A DNA stretch of 64,000 nt from UBA9659 sp965208605 (GCA_965208605.1 OZ242345.1:2356001-2420000), one strand, 5' to 3'. Shown: positions 9,654-18,435, numbered from the stretch's first letter. A program made the numbers and translations. The notes: generated from the letters alone by a model not told the origin.

Positions 9654-9821
9654 TCAGAATAGCTGTGTTGGGTGGTCAAACAAACCGGCAGATGGTGAGC
9701 GGTTTCTTGCCTGTGAATCTTCATCCAGGCCAAGATGCTTCAATATTTTCTCTATGACATCCGGGTCTTCGATGGACGCAATGATCTTCATTTTACCACC
9801 GCACTTCTCATACTTCTCTAT
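9654..9821 (-). mobile_element. IS91-family transposase C-terminal remnant
   Basis: A 55-codon open stretch on the minus strand reads CGGKMKIIASIEDPDVIEKI followed by LKHLGL and ends at TGA 9654. This matches the well-conserved C-terminal part of IS91-type rolling-circle transposases, downstream of their zinc-finger cysteines. Everything upstream is missing, with a stop codon just before. It shows that this gap was once reached by an IS91-type element. Confidence 0.7.
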
Positions 9822-9933
9822 TCAGACCTGTATAGATTCATGACCTCTTGTGTATTGACCTCTTGCCCGTCTGATGTTCATATACGGCCGTTTGATTCAC
9901 AGCTACATTGATCAACCTATCTGAGGTACTAGT

Positions 9934-10707
9934 ATGCGAAATAATAAAGCTTTGATCGTCCTTCTAGGCATTGGTGTAGTGCTTGGCATGGCAGTACTAC
10001 TGAAGGATGAAATTACCCAGCTCTGGCAGCCGGAGACACTCAACAAAGCACTGCAAAATGAAACCCGAGATGCAGAGGACAAGGCAAGGGATGCCGGCAG
10101 AAAACCGGCGGCTGTCATTGCCTTTCTGGATATCAACGACGGCATGACAGTGATTGATCTCATAGCCGCTGGTGGCTATTACACAGAAGTGCTGTCTTTG
10201 GCTGTGGGTCAAACAGGCACGGTCTATGCCCAGAACCCGCAACGAGTGCTGGAATTCCGGGATGGGGCAAACAACAAGGCACTCAGCAAACGGCTGGCGG
10301 GTAATCGCCTCTCTAATGTCACCCGCCTGGATAAGGAAATGGATGCGCTTGGTATTGAAGCGAACAGCATTGATTTTGCTATGACTGCGCTTAACCTACA
10401 TGACATTTACAATAGTTCCGGGAAAGATGCTGCAACAGCCTTTGCCAAAATCATCTTCACACTGCTCAAGCCAGGTGGCGGGTTTGGGGTCATTGATCAT
10501 GACGGCGATCCTAAGCAGAACAACACCAAGCTACATAGAATGCAGTATTCACAGGCTACCAAGGTACTAGAGGAAGCCGGTTTCACCATAGAAGCAACCA
10601 GTGACCTACTGCGAAACTCGGACGACAGCATGGATAAATTTGTCTTCCACCCAGAGATACGTGGCCGGACCGACCGTTTCCTGATTAGGGCAAGGAAGCC
10701 TCTCTGA
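9934..10707 (+). CDS. Membrane-anchored or exported class I methyltransferase-fold protein
   Basis: A 257-residue protein with a hydrophobic N-terminal segment (ALIVLLGIGVVLGMAVLL) that is a signal anchor or uncleaved signal peptide. A Rossmann methyltransferase domain follows: DGMTVIDLIAAGGYYTEVLS (degenerate SAM-binding motif I), IDFAMTALNLHDIY and LLKPGGGFGVIDHDGD. It resembles the predicted exported methyltransferases grouped as COG4798. Motif I has AAGGYY in place of the usual GxGxG, and a periplasmic location would lack SAM, so catalysis is uncertain. A ribosome site (GAGG) precedes the ATG. It stands alone between gene debris and the zeta-toxin pair. Confidence 0.75.
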   Translation: MRNNKALIVLLGIGVVLGMAVLLKDEITQLWQPETLNKALQNETRDAEDKARDAGRKPAAVIAFLDINDGMTVIDLIAAGGYYTEVLSLAVGQTGTVYAQNPQRVLEFRDGANNKALSKRLAGNRLSNVTRLDKEMDALGIEANSIDFAMTALNLHDIYNSSGKDAATAFAKIIFTLLKPGGGFGVIDHDGDPKQNNTKLHRMQYSQATKVLEEAGFTIEATSDLLRNSDDSMDKFVFHPEIRGRTDRFLIRARKPL

Positions 10708-10773
10708 GGCATAAGCAAGCAAAGCATTGCGCCGCCTTGAGGGTATTGAGACGGGACTATTGAGATGGGAAGG

Positions 10774-10813
10774 ATAGCCTTCTAAAACAGCCTTCTAAAA
10801 CAGCCTTCTAAAA
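10774..10813. repeat. Tandem 13-bp repeat, three copies
   Basis: The unit agccttctaaaac is repeated three times in direct tandem, the last copy degenerating into ctgtg, in the gap upstream of the small gene at 10916. It is one of many short tandem duplications in this window. Confidence 0.8.
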
Positions 10814-10915
10814 CTGTGCTCTTCAAGCGTCCCGGCGGATTTATTTTTGCTTAGGCACCAGATTTCATGTACCATCCGCCCCATCAACCATTTATTTCTC
10901 TGACCGAGGTGCAAC

Positions 10916-11122
10916 ATGTTTAATTTTAAATCAAAACCCAAGAAAGATAGTGCGCTTTCGGAATTCATGCGCAATGCTTCTGCGCGGGAACAAAAGCGCG
11001 TGTTCAAAAAGGTGATTGAAGAATCAATCATGGATCAGCAGAAGATCATTGACCGCGCTAACGAGATAAGAGCTGAGAAGAAAAAAATGCAAGAGGCTGA
11101 AACCTCATCGCTTGGCACCTGA
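10916..11122 (+). CDS. Small charged helical protein, candidate antitoxin partner of zeta-toxin gene
   Basis: A 68-residue protein, Lys/Glu-rich and probably almost all helical, beginning MFNFKSKPKKDSALSEF. It has a clear ribosome site (GAGGTG) before its ATG and lies 28 bp upstream of the zeta-toxin-domain gene on the same strand. No DNA-binding motif is obvious. Its size, charge and position fit an antitoxin, as epsilon is for zeta, but it shows no resemblance that I can see to the classical epsilon three-helix protein. The family is not recognised; the antitoxin role is an inference from gene order. Confidence 0.6.
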   Translation: MFNFKSKPKKDSALSEFMRNASAREQKRVFKKVIEESIMDQQKIIDRANEIRAEKKKMQEAETSSLGT

Positions 11123-11150
11123 TCGGTAACTGGGAAACGGTAGCGCAACT

Positions 11151-11858
11151 ATGACAGACGAAGAGGATAAAGATACTTCTGAGCGCGCCAAGCAGTATGT
11201 CTCCGATAACGGTAAAAAAATAGTTCAAGAGTTAACGGAAAATTTTCCTGCAGAAAAAAATCCTATCTCCATATTTATGGCAGGTTCCCCAGGTGCGGGC
11301 AAAACCGAGGCTTCAAAAAGACTACTGGAAAGTCAGGGTCCCATATTGCGCATTGATCCAGATAAGTTGCGTGATCATTTCAAAGAATGTGGCTATGACG
11401 GCGGGAATTCGCATCTTTTCCAAAAATCCGCGAGCAATTTAGTGCATAGAATGCACAATACCGCACTAAAAAAAGGAATCAGTTTTTTGCTTGATGGCAC
11501 TTTCGCCAGCGAATCCATGGCGAAACAAAATATAGAGCGGTCATTGAAACGGGACCGGCGGGTATTTATTTTGTTTGTGTATCAATCACCACTAGCTGCA
11601 TGGGGCTTTGTGCTGGACCGTGAAGAGGTTGAAGGACGTCGCATACGACCACAAGACTTTGCAGAAAAGTTTTGTGCATCAAGAAACGTAGTGAACAAAA
11701 TGAAGGTGGAGTTTGGAAGCAAAATTGAATTATCACTGGTCCAGAAAAACATTGATGGTACCAATAAATTTTTTAGAAAAAATATTCAAGGAACCGATGA
11801 GCATATTTCAGAAAAATATACTGTGGAGGAAATTTTAGATCAAATAACAGATAAATAA
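11151..11858 (+). CDS. Zeta-toxin-domain kinase
   Basis: A 235-residue P-loop kinase. The Walker A motif is IFMAGSPGAGKTEASKRLL (residues about 40-58), followed by RIDPDKLRDHF and FLLDGTFAS, the arrangement seen in zeta/PezT toxins, and LDREEVEGRRI. Zeta toxins phosphorylate UDP-N-acetylglucosamine and block cell-wall synthesis; related chromosomal proteins may act as ordinary kinases. The gene forms an apparent operon with the 68-residue protein upstream. The Asn/Lys-rich 3' half (NIDGTNKFFRKNIQGTDEH) has a lower GC content than the flanking genes, which suggests horizontal transfer. Confidence 0.8.
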   Translation: MTDEEDKDTSERAKQYVSDNGKKIVQELTENFPAEKNPISIFMAGSPGAGKTEASKRLLESQGPILRIDPDKLRDHFKECGYDGGNSHLFQKSASNLVHRMHNTALKKGISFLLDGTFASESMAKQNIERSLKRDRRVFILFVYQSPLAAWGFVLDREEVEGRRIRPQDFAEKFCASRNVVNKMKVEFGSKIELSLVQKNIDGTNKFFRKNIQGTDEHISEKYTVEEILDQITDK

Positions 11859-11921
11859 ATCAATGCCCTCCCTATTAATTCCTTATCACCACAAAATATA
11901 CCGCCGGGTTCAATTCCTAGA

Positions 11922-11955
11922 ACCATTCTTTATTAGAACCATTGTTTATTAGAGC
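11922..11955. repeat. Tandem 16-bp repeat upstream of DmdA-like gene
   Basis: The sequence tagaaccattctttat is followed directly by tagaaccattgtttat, ending a few bases before the ATG at 11957. The repeat occupies the place where a ribosome site would be expected and could affect translation of the downstream gene. Confidence 0.7.
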
Positions 11956-11956
11956 T

Positions 11957-13078
11957 ATGAATTTCAACATTGCCCTGAGTGGGAGCATTCGTAAGTCGCC
12001 ATTCTTTGATAAAACTGTCGCCGCGGGTGTCAGTGCCTTCACAACATACAATCACATGTACATGCCGGTCAGTTATGGTGACTATATTGCCGAGTACTGG
12101 CAGCTCATCAATGGCGTGAGCATGTGGGATGTCGCCGTTGAACGGCAGGTCGCTATAGCGGGTCCTGATGCCAAACAACTCATCCATTATCTAACGCCGC
12201 GTAATCTCGACAATCTAACAGTCGGTAAGGGGAAATATATCCCTATCTGTGATTATCGAGGTGCCATCATCAATGATCCTGTGTTATTGCAGGTCAATCA
12301 TGATGAATACTGGCTATCCATAGCAGACCGTGATCTGTTGCTTTGGGCAAGAGCCATCGCTGCTGAAAAAAACTTCAAGGTCAACATCTGCGAGCCCGAT
12401 GTATCTCCCTTGGCAATTCAAGGACCAAAAGCCGAGGCGGTGGTCGCTGCTCTCGCTGGTGCCTGGGTCAAAGAACTGGGCTATTTCGACTTTGCTACCT
12501 TTGAACTGGAAGACATACCTCTGGTAATTGCCCGTTCTGGTTGGTCCAAACAAGGCGGCTTTGAACTCTATCTTTGCGACGGTAACAAGGGTGGGCAACT
12601 ATGGGAACTTGTCCGAGAAGCAGGGCAACCCATGGGTATAGCACCAGGGGCACCCCATAACATTGAGCGAATGGAAAGCGGGCTCTTGTCCATTGGCACG
12701 GACACGGACGATATGACCACCCCCTATGAAGTCAACCTGGGCAAGTTTGTAAGCCTGTCGCGGGAAGATGATTTCATCGGCAAGTCGGCACTGAGTAGTA
12801 TCAAGGAAGCTGGCATCAAGCGAAAATTTGTCGGCTATCTGATAAGCGGCGCTCCCTATCAGAGAGGGAGCGAACACCGATGGACGGTGCTGGACGGCAA
12901 AGGCAGAGCGGGTTTTGTTTCAGCGGCCGCCTGGTCACCACGGATCAAAAGCAACATAGGTGTAGGACTTATAAATCAGAGCCTGGCGGTACCGGGCTCC
13001 AGCGTCACCATTGAGAGCGAGTCCGGGGTGGTTCCCGCGACAATCTCAGCACTGCCATTTGATATTCCTGCCCCGTGA
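11957..13078 (+). CDS. dmdA: DmdA-like dimethylsulfoniopropionate demethylase (GcvT family)
   Basis: A 373-residue GcvT-fold protein. It shares the DmdA clade landmarks in order: SIRKSPFFDK, MWDVAVERQVAIAG, HYLTPRNL, DYRGAIINDPV, EYWLSIADRD, LAIQGPKA, VIARSGWSKQGGFELYL and NIERMESGLLSIGTDTD. DmdA moves a methyl group from DMSP to tetrahydrofolate, giving methylmercaptopropionate, the first step of marine DMSP demethylation. No dmdBCD genes are in the window, and close non-DmdA aminomethyltransferases exist, so the substrate needs testing. The ATG at 11957 was chosen over a TTG at 11942. A tetrahydrofolate-dependent role would fit the glyA and cyclo-ligase genes elsewhere in the window. Confidence 0.75.
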   Translation: MNFNIALSGSIRKSPFFDKTVAAGVSAFTTYNHMYMPVSYGDYIAEYWQLINGVSMWDVAVERQVAIAGPDAKQLIHYLTPRNLDNLTVGKGKYIPICDYRGAIINDPVLLQVNHDEYWLSIADRDLLLWARAIAAEKNFKVNICEPDVSPLAIQGPKAEAVVAALAGAWVKELGYFDFATFELEDIPLVIARSGWSKQGGFELYLCDGNKGGQLWELVREAGQPMGIAPGAPHNIERMESGLLSIGTDTDDMTTPYEVNLGKFVSLSREDDFIGKSALSSIKEAGIKRKFVGYLISGAPYQRGSEHRWTVLDGKGRAGFVSAAAWSPRIKSNIGVGLINQSLAVPGSSVTIESESGVVPATISALPFDIPAP

Positions 13079-13187
13079 CATGCATCGCATGCCGTGCCAA
13101 GCCAACGGCTCATCGCAATTACCTTGATTTTCCTTTGAGTAAGGATAACAATGCAAATACTACTATCTATCATCGAAACCTATACCT

Positions 13188-14306
13188 ATGCCAACAAAAC
13201 TACAATTCTCAAAGCACGATGTGGTCGGTCCTAGCTATCGAATCTATCACGGAGATTGCATTGAAGTATTGACAAGACTACCGGAAAAATCGGTAAAACT
13301 TATCTTCGCCGACCCCCCTTACAATCTGCAACTCAAGCAAGAACTGTATCGCCCCAATCAAACCAAAGTAGATGGTGTTGATGATCTTTGGGATCAGTTT
13401 TCATCCGTCGCCCAATATGATGAATTCACGGAACAATGGCTCAGCGCATGTCGTCGAGTCATGGCTGATGATGGCACGATTTGGGTGATTGGTTCTTACC
13501 ATAATATTTTTCGGGTTGGCAAAATGATGATGGATTTGGGATTTTGGATTCTCAACGACGTTCAATGGCATAAGACCAATCCAATGCCGAATTTTCGGGG
13601 TGTTAGATTCACCAACGCAACAGAAACCCTTATATGGGCAAAAAAATCGGAACAACAAAAGAAATATACTTTTAATCATCAAGTGATGAAGCAGTTGAAT
13701 GGCGGCAAGCAAATGACATCGGTTTGGCAAATTCCACTATGCACTGGTAAAGAAAGAATAAAAGACAAGAATGGGAGGAAAGCCCATTCAACACAAAAGC
13801 CAGAAGAGCTACTGAAAAGAATTATTTTATCCAGCAGCAGCGAGAAAGATATAGTGCTAGATCCATTTTCCGGTAGTGGCACAACCTGTGCAGTAGCACG
13901 AAAATTAAACAGAAAAAGCATTGGCATAGAGCAAGAGGCTAGATATCTAAAAATATCAGCGACTCGGCTTGCAGGAATAAAGTTAGCGAATTTCAAACAT
14001 TTGAGAATTATTGAACCAGAAAAGAAGAAGTCGCATCGGGTGAGCATGCAACAATTAATAAATGCCAACTACATAAGAGAAAATCAAATTATCTATACTA
14101 AAAACAAACAACATCCTTCTACCATACTATCAGACGGGAATATAAAAAACGGTGTTGGGTCTGGTTCTATACACAAAATAGGCGCGTTGATAAAGGGCAC
14201 TGATAGCTGCAATGGCTGGATGCATTGGTATTACGAGGAAGAAGGCCGGTTAAAACAGATGGATGAATACCGGAAAAAGTATAGAGAAGAACATGGGATA
14301 TTGTAA
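13188..14306 (+). CDS. ccrM: CcrM-type adenine-specific DNA methyltransferase (probable GANTC)
   Basis: A 372-residue beta-class N6-adenine methyltransferase, with the DPPY motif (FADPPYNLQL) before the SAM motif (LDPFSGSGTT). It follows Caulobacter CcrM closely: DDLWDQF, GTIWVIGSYHNIFRVG, LGFWILNDVQWHKTNPMPNFRG, ETLIWA, IPLCTGKERIK, KAHSTQKPE, and a C-terminal domain with GSIHKIGALIKG and CNGWMHWYY. CcrM and HinfI-type enzymes methylate GANTC. In alphaproteobacteria CcrM is a cell-cycle regulator; in a gammaproteobacterium it is unusual and more likely part of a former restriction system. The 3' half is AT-rich, which suggests transfer, and a broken ORF follows at once. Confidence 0.88.
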   Translation: MPTKLQFSKHDVVGPSYRIYHGDCIEVLTRLPEKSVKLIFADPPYNLQLKQELYRPNQTKVDGVDDLWDQFSSVAQYDEFTEQWLSACRRVMADDGTIWVIGSYHNIFRVGKMMMDLGFWILNDVQWHKTNPMPNFRGVRFTNATETLIWAKKSEQQKKYTFNHQVMKQLNGGKQMTSVWQIPLCTGKERIKDKNGRKAHSTQKPEELLKRIILSSSSEKDIVLDPFSGSGTTCAVARKLNRKSIGIEQEARYLKISATRLAGIKLANFKHLRIIEPEKKKSHRVSMQQLINANYIRENQIIYTKNKQHPSTILSDGNIKNGVGSGSIHKIGALIKGTDSCNGWMHWYYEEEGRLKQMDEYRKKYREEHGIL

Positions 14307-14469
14307 ATTTGAAGACACTTTGAATAAAATTATCTTTGATAAATTGAAGGCAAATTTGACCCATGAAATTCGATTCGGCGATGCTTTCTACGTTTATTAC
14401 GATACTCGCCTCTTGACCGGGCTCATGCTTTCGTCGGTATTGACCGAGGATAACTACCCAGCAATTTGA
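14293..14469 (+). pseudogene. Truncated ORF after ccrM-like gene, possible restriction-enzyme remnant
   Basis: A frame starting MGYCKFEDTLNKIIFDKLKANLTH overlaps the end of the methyltransferase gene by 14 bp and runs about 43 codons before it enters the antisense strand of pheA, after which it loses coding character. An AT-rich ORF coupled to a methyltransferase gene is the usual place for a cognate endonuclease (HinfI-like systems). I read it as the first part of a gene cut off at the pheA boundary. Identity as a nuclease is a guess from position. Confidence 0.35.
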
Positions 14470-15535
14470 CTTCCAAGGTATCCTGATTAATTTCATCAAG
14501 TAGTACCTTAATGGGCTCATCCAATCTATGCCCCTCAAAGTCAATGAAAAAAACATAGGACCACTTGCCGCTTCTTGAGGGTCTAGTCTCAATGGAAGTC
14601 AATGACACACTATGACGATGAAAGGGCTCCAGCAGTTTGTACAGCGCACCGGGATGATTATGGGCGGACACCATAATAGAAGTCTTGTCATTGCCGCTTT
14701 GCCCGACATCTTCCCTGCCAATGACAATAAACCGCGTGGTATTGTCCGCTTCGTCTTCAATCTGCCTGGAGATAATGCTCAGGCCATGGATTTCCGCCGC
14801 GAGTTCACCAGCAATGGCAGCGGCACCCTCTTCCTCACTTGCCAAACGCGCCGCCTCGGCGTTGCTAGTCACCGGCAAGAGAGGTAAGGCTGGGTAGTGA
14901 CTATTCAGCCAACGGCGGCATTGCCCCAACGCCTGTTGATGCGCGTAGATGCGCTGCATGTCATGCTGTGCATCGGCCGCCGCCATCAGATGATGATGTA
15001 CGCGCAGTTCCACTTCGCCACAGATATTAAGGGATGATCTCAGAAAATTATCCAGCGTGTGACTGACGACGCCTTCAGATGAATTCTCCACTGGCACAAC
15101 ACCATAGTGGCAGCCTTCCGAGGCAACTTCCCGAAACACATCATCAACAGTCACCAGCGGTACACTCTTCACGGTATTACCAAAGTGTTTGCGCGTTGCC
15201 ATTTGCGTGAAGGTCCCCTCGGGTCCGAGGCAAGCAACCCTTAGCGGCTCTTCCAAGGCAAGACATGCCGCCATTATCTGACGATAGATCGGGATGAGCT
15301 TGTCATTGGAGAGCGGGCCCTGATTTGCTACCGTCAGTCGCCGTAGTACTTGCGCTTCCCGTTCTGGTCGGTAAAAAACCGGGGGGTCGGCGTCAGCTTC
15401 ATCTTGCTTGATCCGGGCGACTTCCAGAGCACAACGAGCGCGTTCGTTTAGCCGGTCAAGAAGCTCGATGTCCAGAGCATCAATTTGCTCCCGGAGGGCT
15501 TTGAGGCTAGCGGAATCTTTGGCATGGTCACTCAT
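14423..15535 (-). CDS. pheA: Bifunctional chorismate mutase / prephenate dehydratase
   Basis: A 370-residue P-protein of phenylalanine synthesis. An N-terminal AroQ-type chorismate mutase (LREQIDALDIELLDRLNERARCALEV) is followed by prephenate dehydratase (ACLGPEGTFTQMATRKHFG, VPVENSSEGVVSHTLD, DNTTRFIVIG with the catalytic TRF motif). The C-terminal ACT domain binds phenylalanine for feedback inhibition (SLTSIETRPSRSGKWSYVFFIDFEGH). It converts chorismate to phenylpyruvate. It lies 22 bp downstream of gyrA on the same strand, as in Pseudomonas but without serC between. The order is gyrA then pheA, so the two may be co-transcribed. Confidence 0.97.
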   Translation of the reverse strand: MSDHAKDSASLKALREQIDALDIELLDRLNERARCALEVARIKQDEADADPPVFYRPEREAQVLRRLTVANQGPLSNDKLIPIYRQIMAACLALEEPLRVACLGPEGTFTQMATRKHFGNTVKSVPLVTVDDVFREVASEGCHYGVVPVENSSEGVVSHTLDNFLRSSLNICGEVELRVHHHLMAAADAQHDMQRIYAHQQALGQCRRWLNSHYPALPLLPVTSNAEAARLASEEEGAAAIAGELAAEIHGLSIISRQIEDEADNTTRFIVIGREDVGQSGNDKTSIMVSAHNHPGALYKLLEPFHRHSVSLTSIETRPSRSGKWSYVFFIDFEGHRLDEPIKVLLDEINQDTLEVKLLGSYPRSIPTKA

Positions 15536-15557
15536 CTGAATATGATCATTACGGCAA

Positions 15558-18242
15558 TTAGAGGTCTGTTTCCTGCGGGGGCTTATCTTGCTCCGCGGGA
15601 GGCTGCTCCGCGGGAGGCTGCTCCGCGGGAGGCGGGTCTAGCGGAGGCTGCTCTTCTAGCTCTGACTCAGGGGCGGCAGCCGATACATCATCTGGCATGA
15701 GAGCATCATTTCCCTCAGGCTCCTCCACCGATTCCAAGCCAACCAGATGTTCATTATTGGTGAGGTTAATCAGCCGGACACCCTGAGTATTGCGCCCCTG
15801 AGAGGAAACCTGATCCGTCCTGATGCGCACCAGAGTCCCTTGGTCGCTGATAAGAATTACTTCATCGCCCTGGAAAACCTGAACCGCCCCGACAAGCTCG
15901 CCATGCTGAGCGGTCAGCTTCATGCCTATCACCCCCTGACCACCCCGGTTGATGATGGAATAATCCGAGATCTTGCTCCGCTTGCCCTTACCGTTGCGAC
16001 TGGCAACCAGCACCTGGCCATCCGCTTCGGGAATCACCAGAGAAATGACTTTTTTCCCCGGCTTCATCTTGATGCCGCGAACACCTCGGGCCGACCGCCC
16101 CGTGTGCCTAACATCAGATTCTTTAAATCGGATAACCTTGCCACCAGAACTAAACAACATGACAGTCTTGGTGCCATCGGTCACGGCCGCACTCACCAGC
16201 CGATTGTTACCCTCCAGCCCTATGGCGATGAGCCCGCTATTGCGCTGGCGGGAAAAGTCCATCAACGAGGTTTTTTTGACGGTGCCGTTTGAAGTCGCCA
16301 TAAAAATAAACTGGTCTTCCTTATATTCGTGTATGGGCAACATGGCGGTAATCTGCTCGTCTTCCCCTAGTGGCAGGATATTCACCATGGGTTTGCCGCG
16401 TGCCGTCCTGCCCGCCTGGGGAATTTGGAAAACTCGTAGCCAATACACCTTCCCTCGGTTGGTAAAACACAAAATAGTATCGTGGGAACTGGCGACCATC
16501 AGATGGGTAATATAGTCCTCGGTCTTCACTGAGCTGGCGCTCTTACCACGGCCGCCACGACCCTGTGCTCGATAAGTAGCCAAGGGTTGAGTCTTGGCGT
16601 AGCCGCTGTTGGATAGGGTAACCACCATGTCCTGCTCAACGATCAGGTCTTCCATGGTCAAATCTTCTTGAGTTTCCACTATTTCCGTCAGGCGTTCGTT
16701 GCCGTACTCGTCTCTATTTTCAACAAGCTCTTCACGGATGGTTGCCAGAAGTTGCGTGGGGTCATGCAGAATGGTTAGCAAGCTGGAAATGGTCTCAATA
16801 ATTTCTTTGTATTCTTCCAAGAGACGGTTCCGCTCCAGACCGGTCAATCGGTTAAGTCGCATTTCCAAAATGGCTTGAGCCTGCTCTGGAGACAGGTGGT
16901 AGTTGCCATCTTCCTTGAGTCCGTAGATATCTTGCAGGTCATGCGGTCTGGCGGCCTGGGGACCGGCCTTCTCTAACATCTGAGTCACTGTGTCTGACTT
17001 CCAGAGCGTCGCGATGAGTTGCTCCTTGGCTTCCTGAGGATTGGCGGAACTTTTGATGAGGTTAATCACCAGGTCAATATTGGATAGCGCAACTGCCAAG
17101 CCCTCCAGCACATGCCCCCTCGCCCGAGCACGTTTTAAGAGAAACACGGTGCGCCGAGTTACTACTTCACGGCGGTGCATCACAAATTGTTCAAGCACCT
17201 GCTTCAGGTTCAGGACCCTGGGCTCACCATCAACCAGGGCAACCATGTTGACGCCAAAACTGGTTTGTAATTGGGTCTGGGTGTAAAGATTGTTGAGTAG
17301 TACTTCGCCACTTTCCCCCTTGCGGAGTTCAATGACGATGCGAGTATCTACTGCGGACTCATCTCGTAGCTCGCTGATGCCTTCAATTCTTTTGACTTTC
17401 ACCAGTTCCGCTATCTTCTCAATCAAATTTGCTCGATTGACCTGATAAGGAATCTCCTTGATGATGACCACTTCCTTGCCGGTCTTCTCGTTCACTTCAA
17501 CATCACAACGGGACCTGATGCGAATACTACCGCGACCGGTTCGATAAGCCTGCACAATGCCGGCGCGGCCATTGATGATGGCAGCGGTGGGGAAATCAGG
17601 GCCAGGGATATGCGCCATGAGCTGCTCAATACTCAGGGCCGGGTCATCAATGAGAGCCAGGCAGGCGTTAATCACCTCGCTCAGATTATGCGGCGGAATG
17701 TTGGTTGCCATACCGACTGCAATGCCGTTAGAACCGTTCACCAGGAGGTTAGGAATCCGGGAGGGAAGTACCACGGGCATCTTCAGGGTACCGTCATAAT
17801 TCTCCACAAAATCGACGGTGTCTTTATCCAGATCAGCCAGCAGTTCGTGGGCGATCTTCTCCATGCGAATTTCTGTATATCGCATTGCCGCTGCGCCATC
17901 CCCATCCAGGGAGCCAAAATTGCCCTGACCATCAATCAAGGGATAACGCATGCTGAAATTCTGCGCCATTCTGACAATAGTGTCGTAGGCAGCTGTGTCG
18001 CCGTGGGGATGGTATTTACCAATCACATCACCGACGATGCGCGCCGACTTCATATACGGGCGATTGTAGTCATTGTTGAGCACATTCATCGCAAACAAAA
18101 CCCGGCGATGCACCGGCTTTAATCCATCCTTCACATCCGGCAGGGCACGACCAACAATGACGCTCATGGCATAGTCCAAATAGGACTGCCGCAACTCGTC
18201 TTCAATGTTGATGGGTTTTACATCTTCGTTGGAATCTGCCAT
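15558..18242 (-). CDS. gyrA: DNA gyrase subunit A
   Basis: The 894-residue gyrase A subunit, which with GyrB introduces negative supercoils. The breakage-reunion domain has GDVIGKYHPHGDTAAYDTIV and the DNA-cleaving tyrosine in AAMRYTEIRM. The C-terminal beta-pinwheel carries the GyrA box (QGRGGRGKSAS). The quinolone-determining region has Thr at the Ser83 position and Asp at 87; Thr is natural in some wild-type gammaproteobacteria. The tail is acidic and ends in PPAEQ repeated three times, encoded by a tandem 15-bp unit (ctccgcgggaggctg on the plus strand), an in-frame expansion typical of this window. It is divergent from ubiG. Confidence 0.98.
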   Translation of the reverse strand: MADSNEDVKPINIEDELRQSYLDYAMSVIVGRALPDVKDGLKPVHRRVLFAMNVLNNDYNRPYMKSARIVGDVIGKYHPHGDTAAYDTIVRMAQNFSMRYPLIDGQGNFGSLDGDGAAAMRYTEIRMEKIAHELLADLDKDTVDFVENYDGTLKMPVVLPSRIPNLLVNGSNGIAVGMATNIPPHNLSEVINACLALIDDPALSIEQLMAHIPGPDFPTAAIINGRAGIVQAYRTGRGSIRIRSRCDVEVNEKTGKEVVIIKEIPYQVNRANLIEKIAELVKVKRIEGISELRDESAVDTRIVIELRKGESGEVLLNNLYTQTQLQTSFGVNMVALVDGEPRVLNLKQVLEQFVMHRREVVTRRTVFLLKRARARGHVLEGLAVALSNIDLVINLIKSSANPQEAKEQLIATLWKSDTVTQMLEKAGPQAARPHDLQDIYGLKEDGNYHLSPEQAQAILEMRLNRLTGLERNRLLEEYKEIIETISSLLTILHDPTQLLATIREELVENRDEYGNERLTEIVETQEDLTMEDLIVEQDMVVTLSNSGYAKTQPLATYRAQGRGGRGKSASSVKTEDYITHLMVASSHDTILCFTNRGKVYWLRVFQIPQAGRTARGKPMVNILPLGEDEQITAMLPIHEYKEDQFIFMATSNGTVKKTSLMDFSRQRNSGLIAIGLEGNNRLVSAAVTDGTKTVMLFSSGGKVIRFKESDVRHTGRSARGVRGIKMKPGKKVISLVIPEADGQVLVASRNGKGKRSKISDYSIINRGGQGVIGMKLTAQHGELVGAVQVFQGDEVILISDQGTLVRIRTDQVSSQGRNTQGVRLINLTNNEHLVGLESVEEPEGNDALMPDDVSAAAPESELEEQPPLDPPPAEQPPAEQPPAEQDKPPQETDL
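15593..15643. repeat. Tandem 15-bp in-frame repeat in gyrA 3' end
   Basis: Three direct copies of ctccgcgggaggctg encode PPAEQ repeats in the disordered GyrA tail. The unit is a multiple of three, so the reading frame is kept. Confidence 0.85.
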
Positions 18243-18400
18243 CTGAGGCCTGTCTTATTTCGCTATTGGGGGATAGCGTTTTCCGTTGCTATTTTCGTCA
18301 AAAATCGCCCCGCTCGGCACCCGCCAGGCAAGGCAAAATTATAGCACGGCGTACCTTCAGAACACAGTCTCCAGGCCGCTGAATCATGGTTAAAGAAGCG

Positions 18401-18406
18401 TATAAT
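18401..18406 (+). promoter_or_regulatory. Putative -10 element for ubiG
   Basis: A perfect TATAAT lies 30 bp before the ubiG ATG in the gyrA-ubiG divergent gap. No good -35 hexamer is visible at the matching distance, so this is a tentative call. Confidence 0.4.
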
Positions 18407-18435
18407 GTGCCTGCTCCAAACTATGAGGGAAAGGC

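Noticed and set aside
15747..16515. Two 180-codon frames antisense to gyrA
   Set aside because: Shadow frames of the GyrA C-terminal domain.
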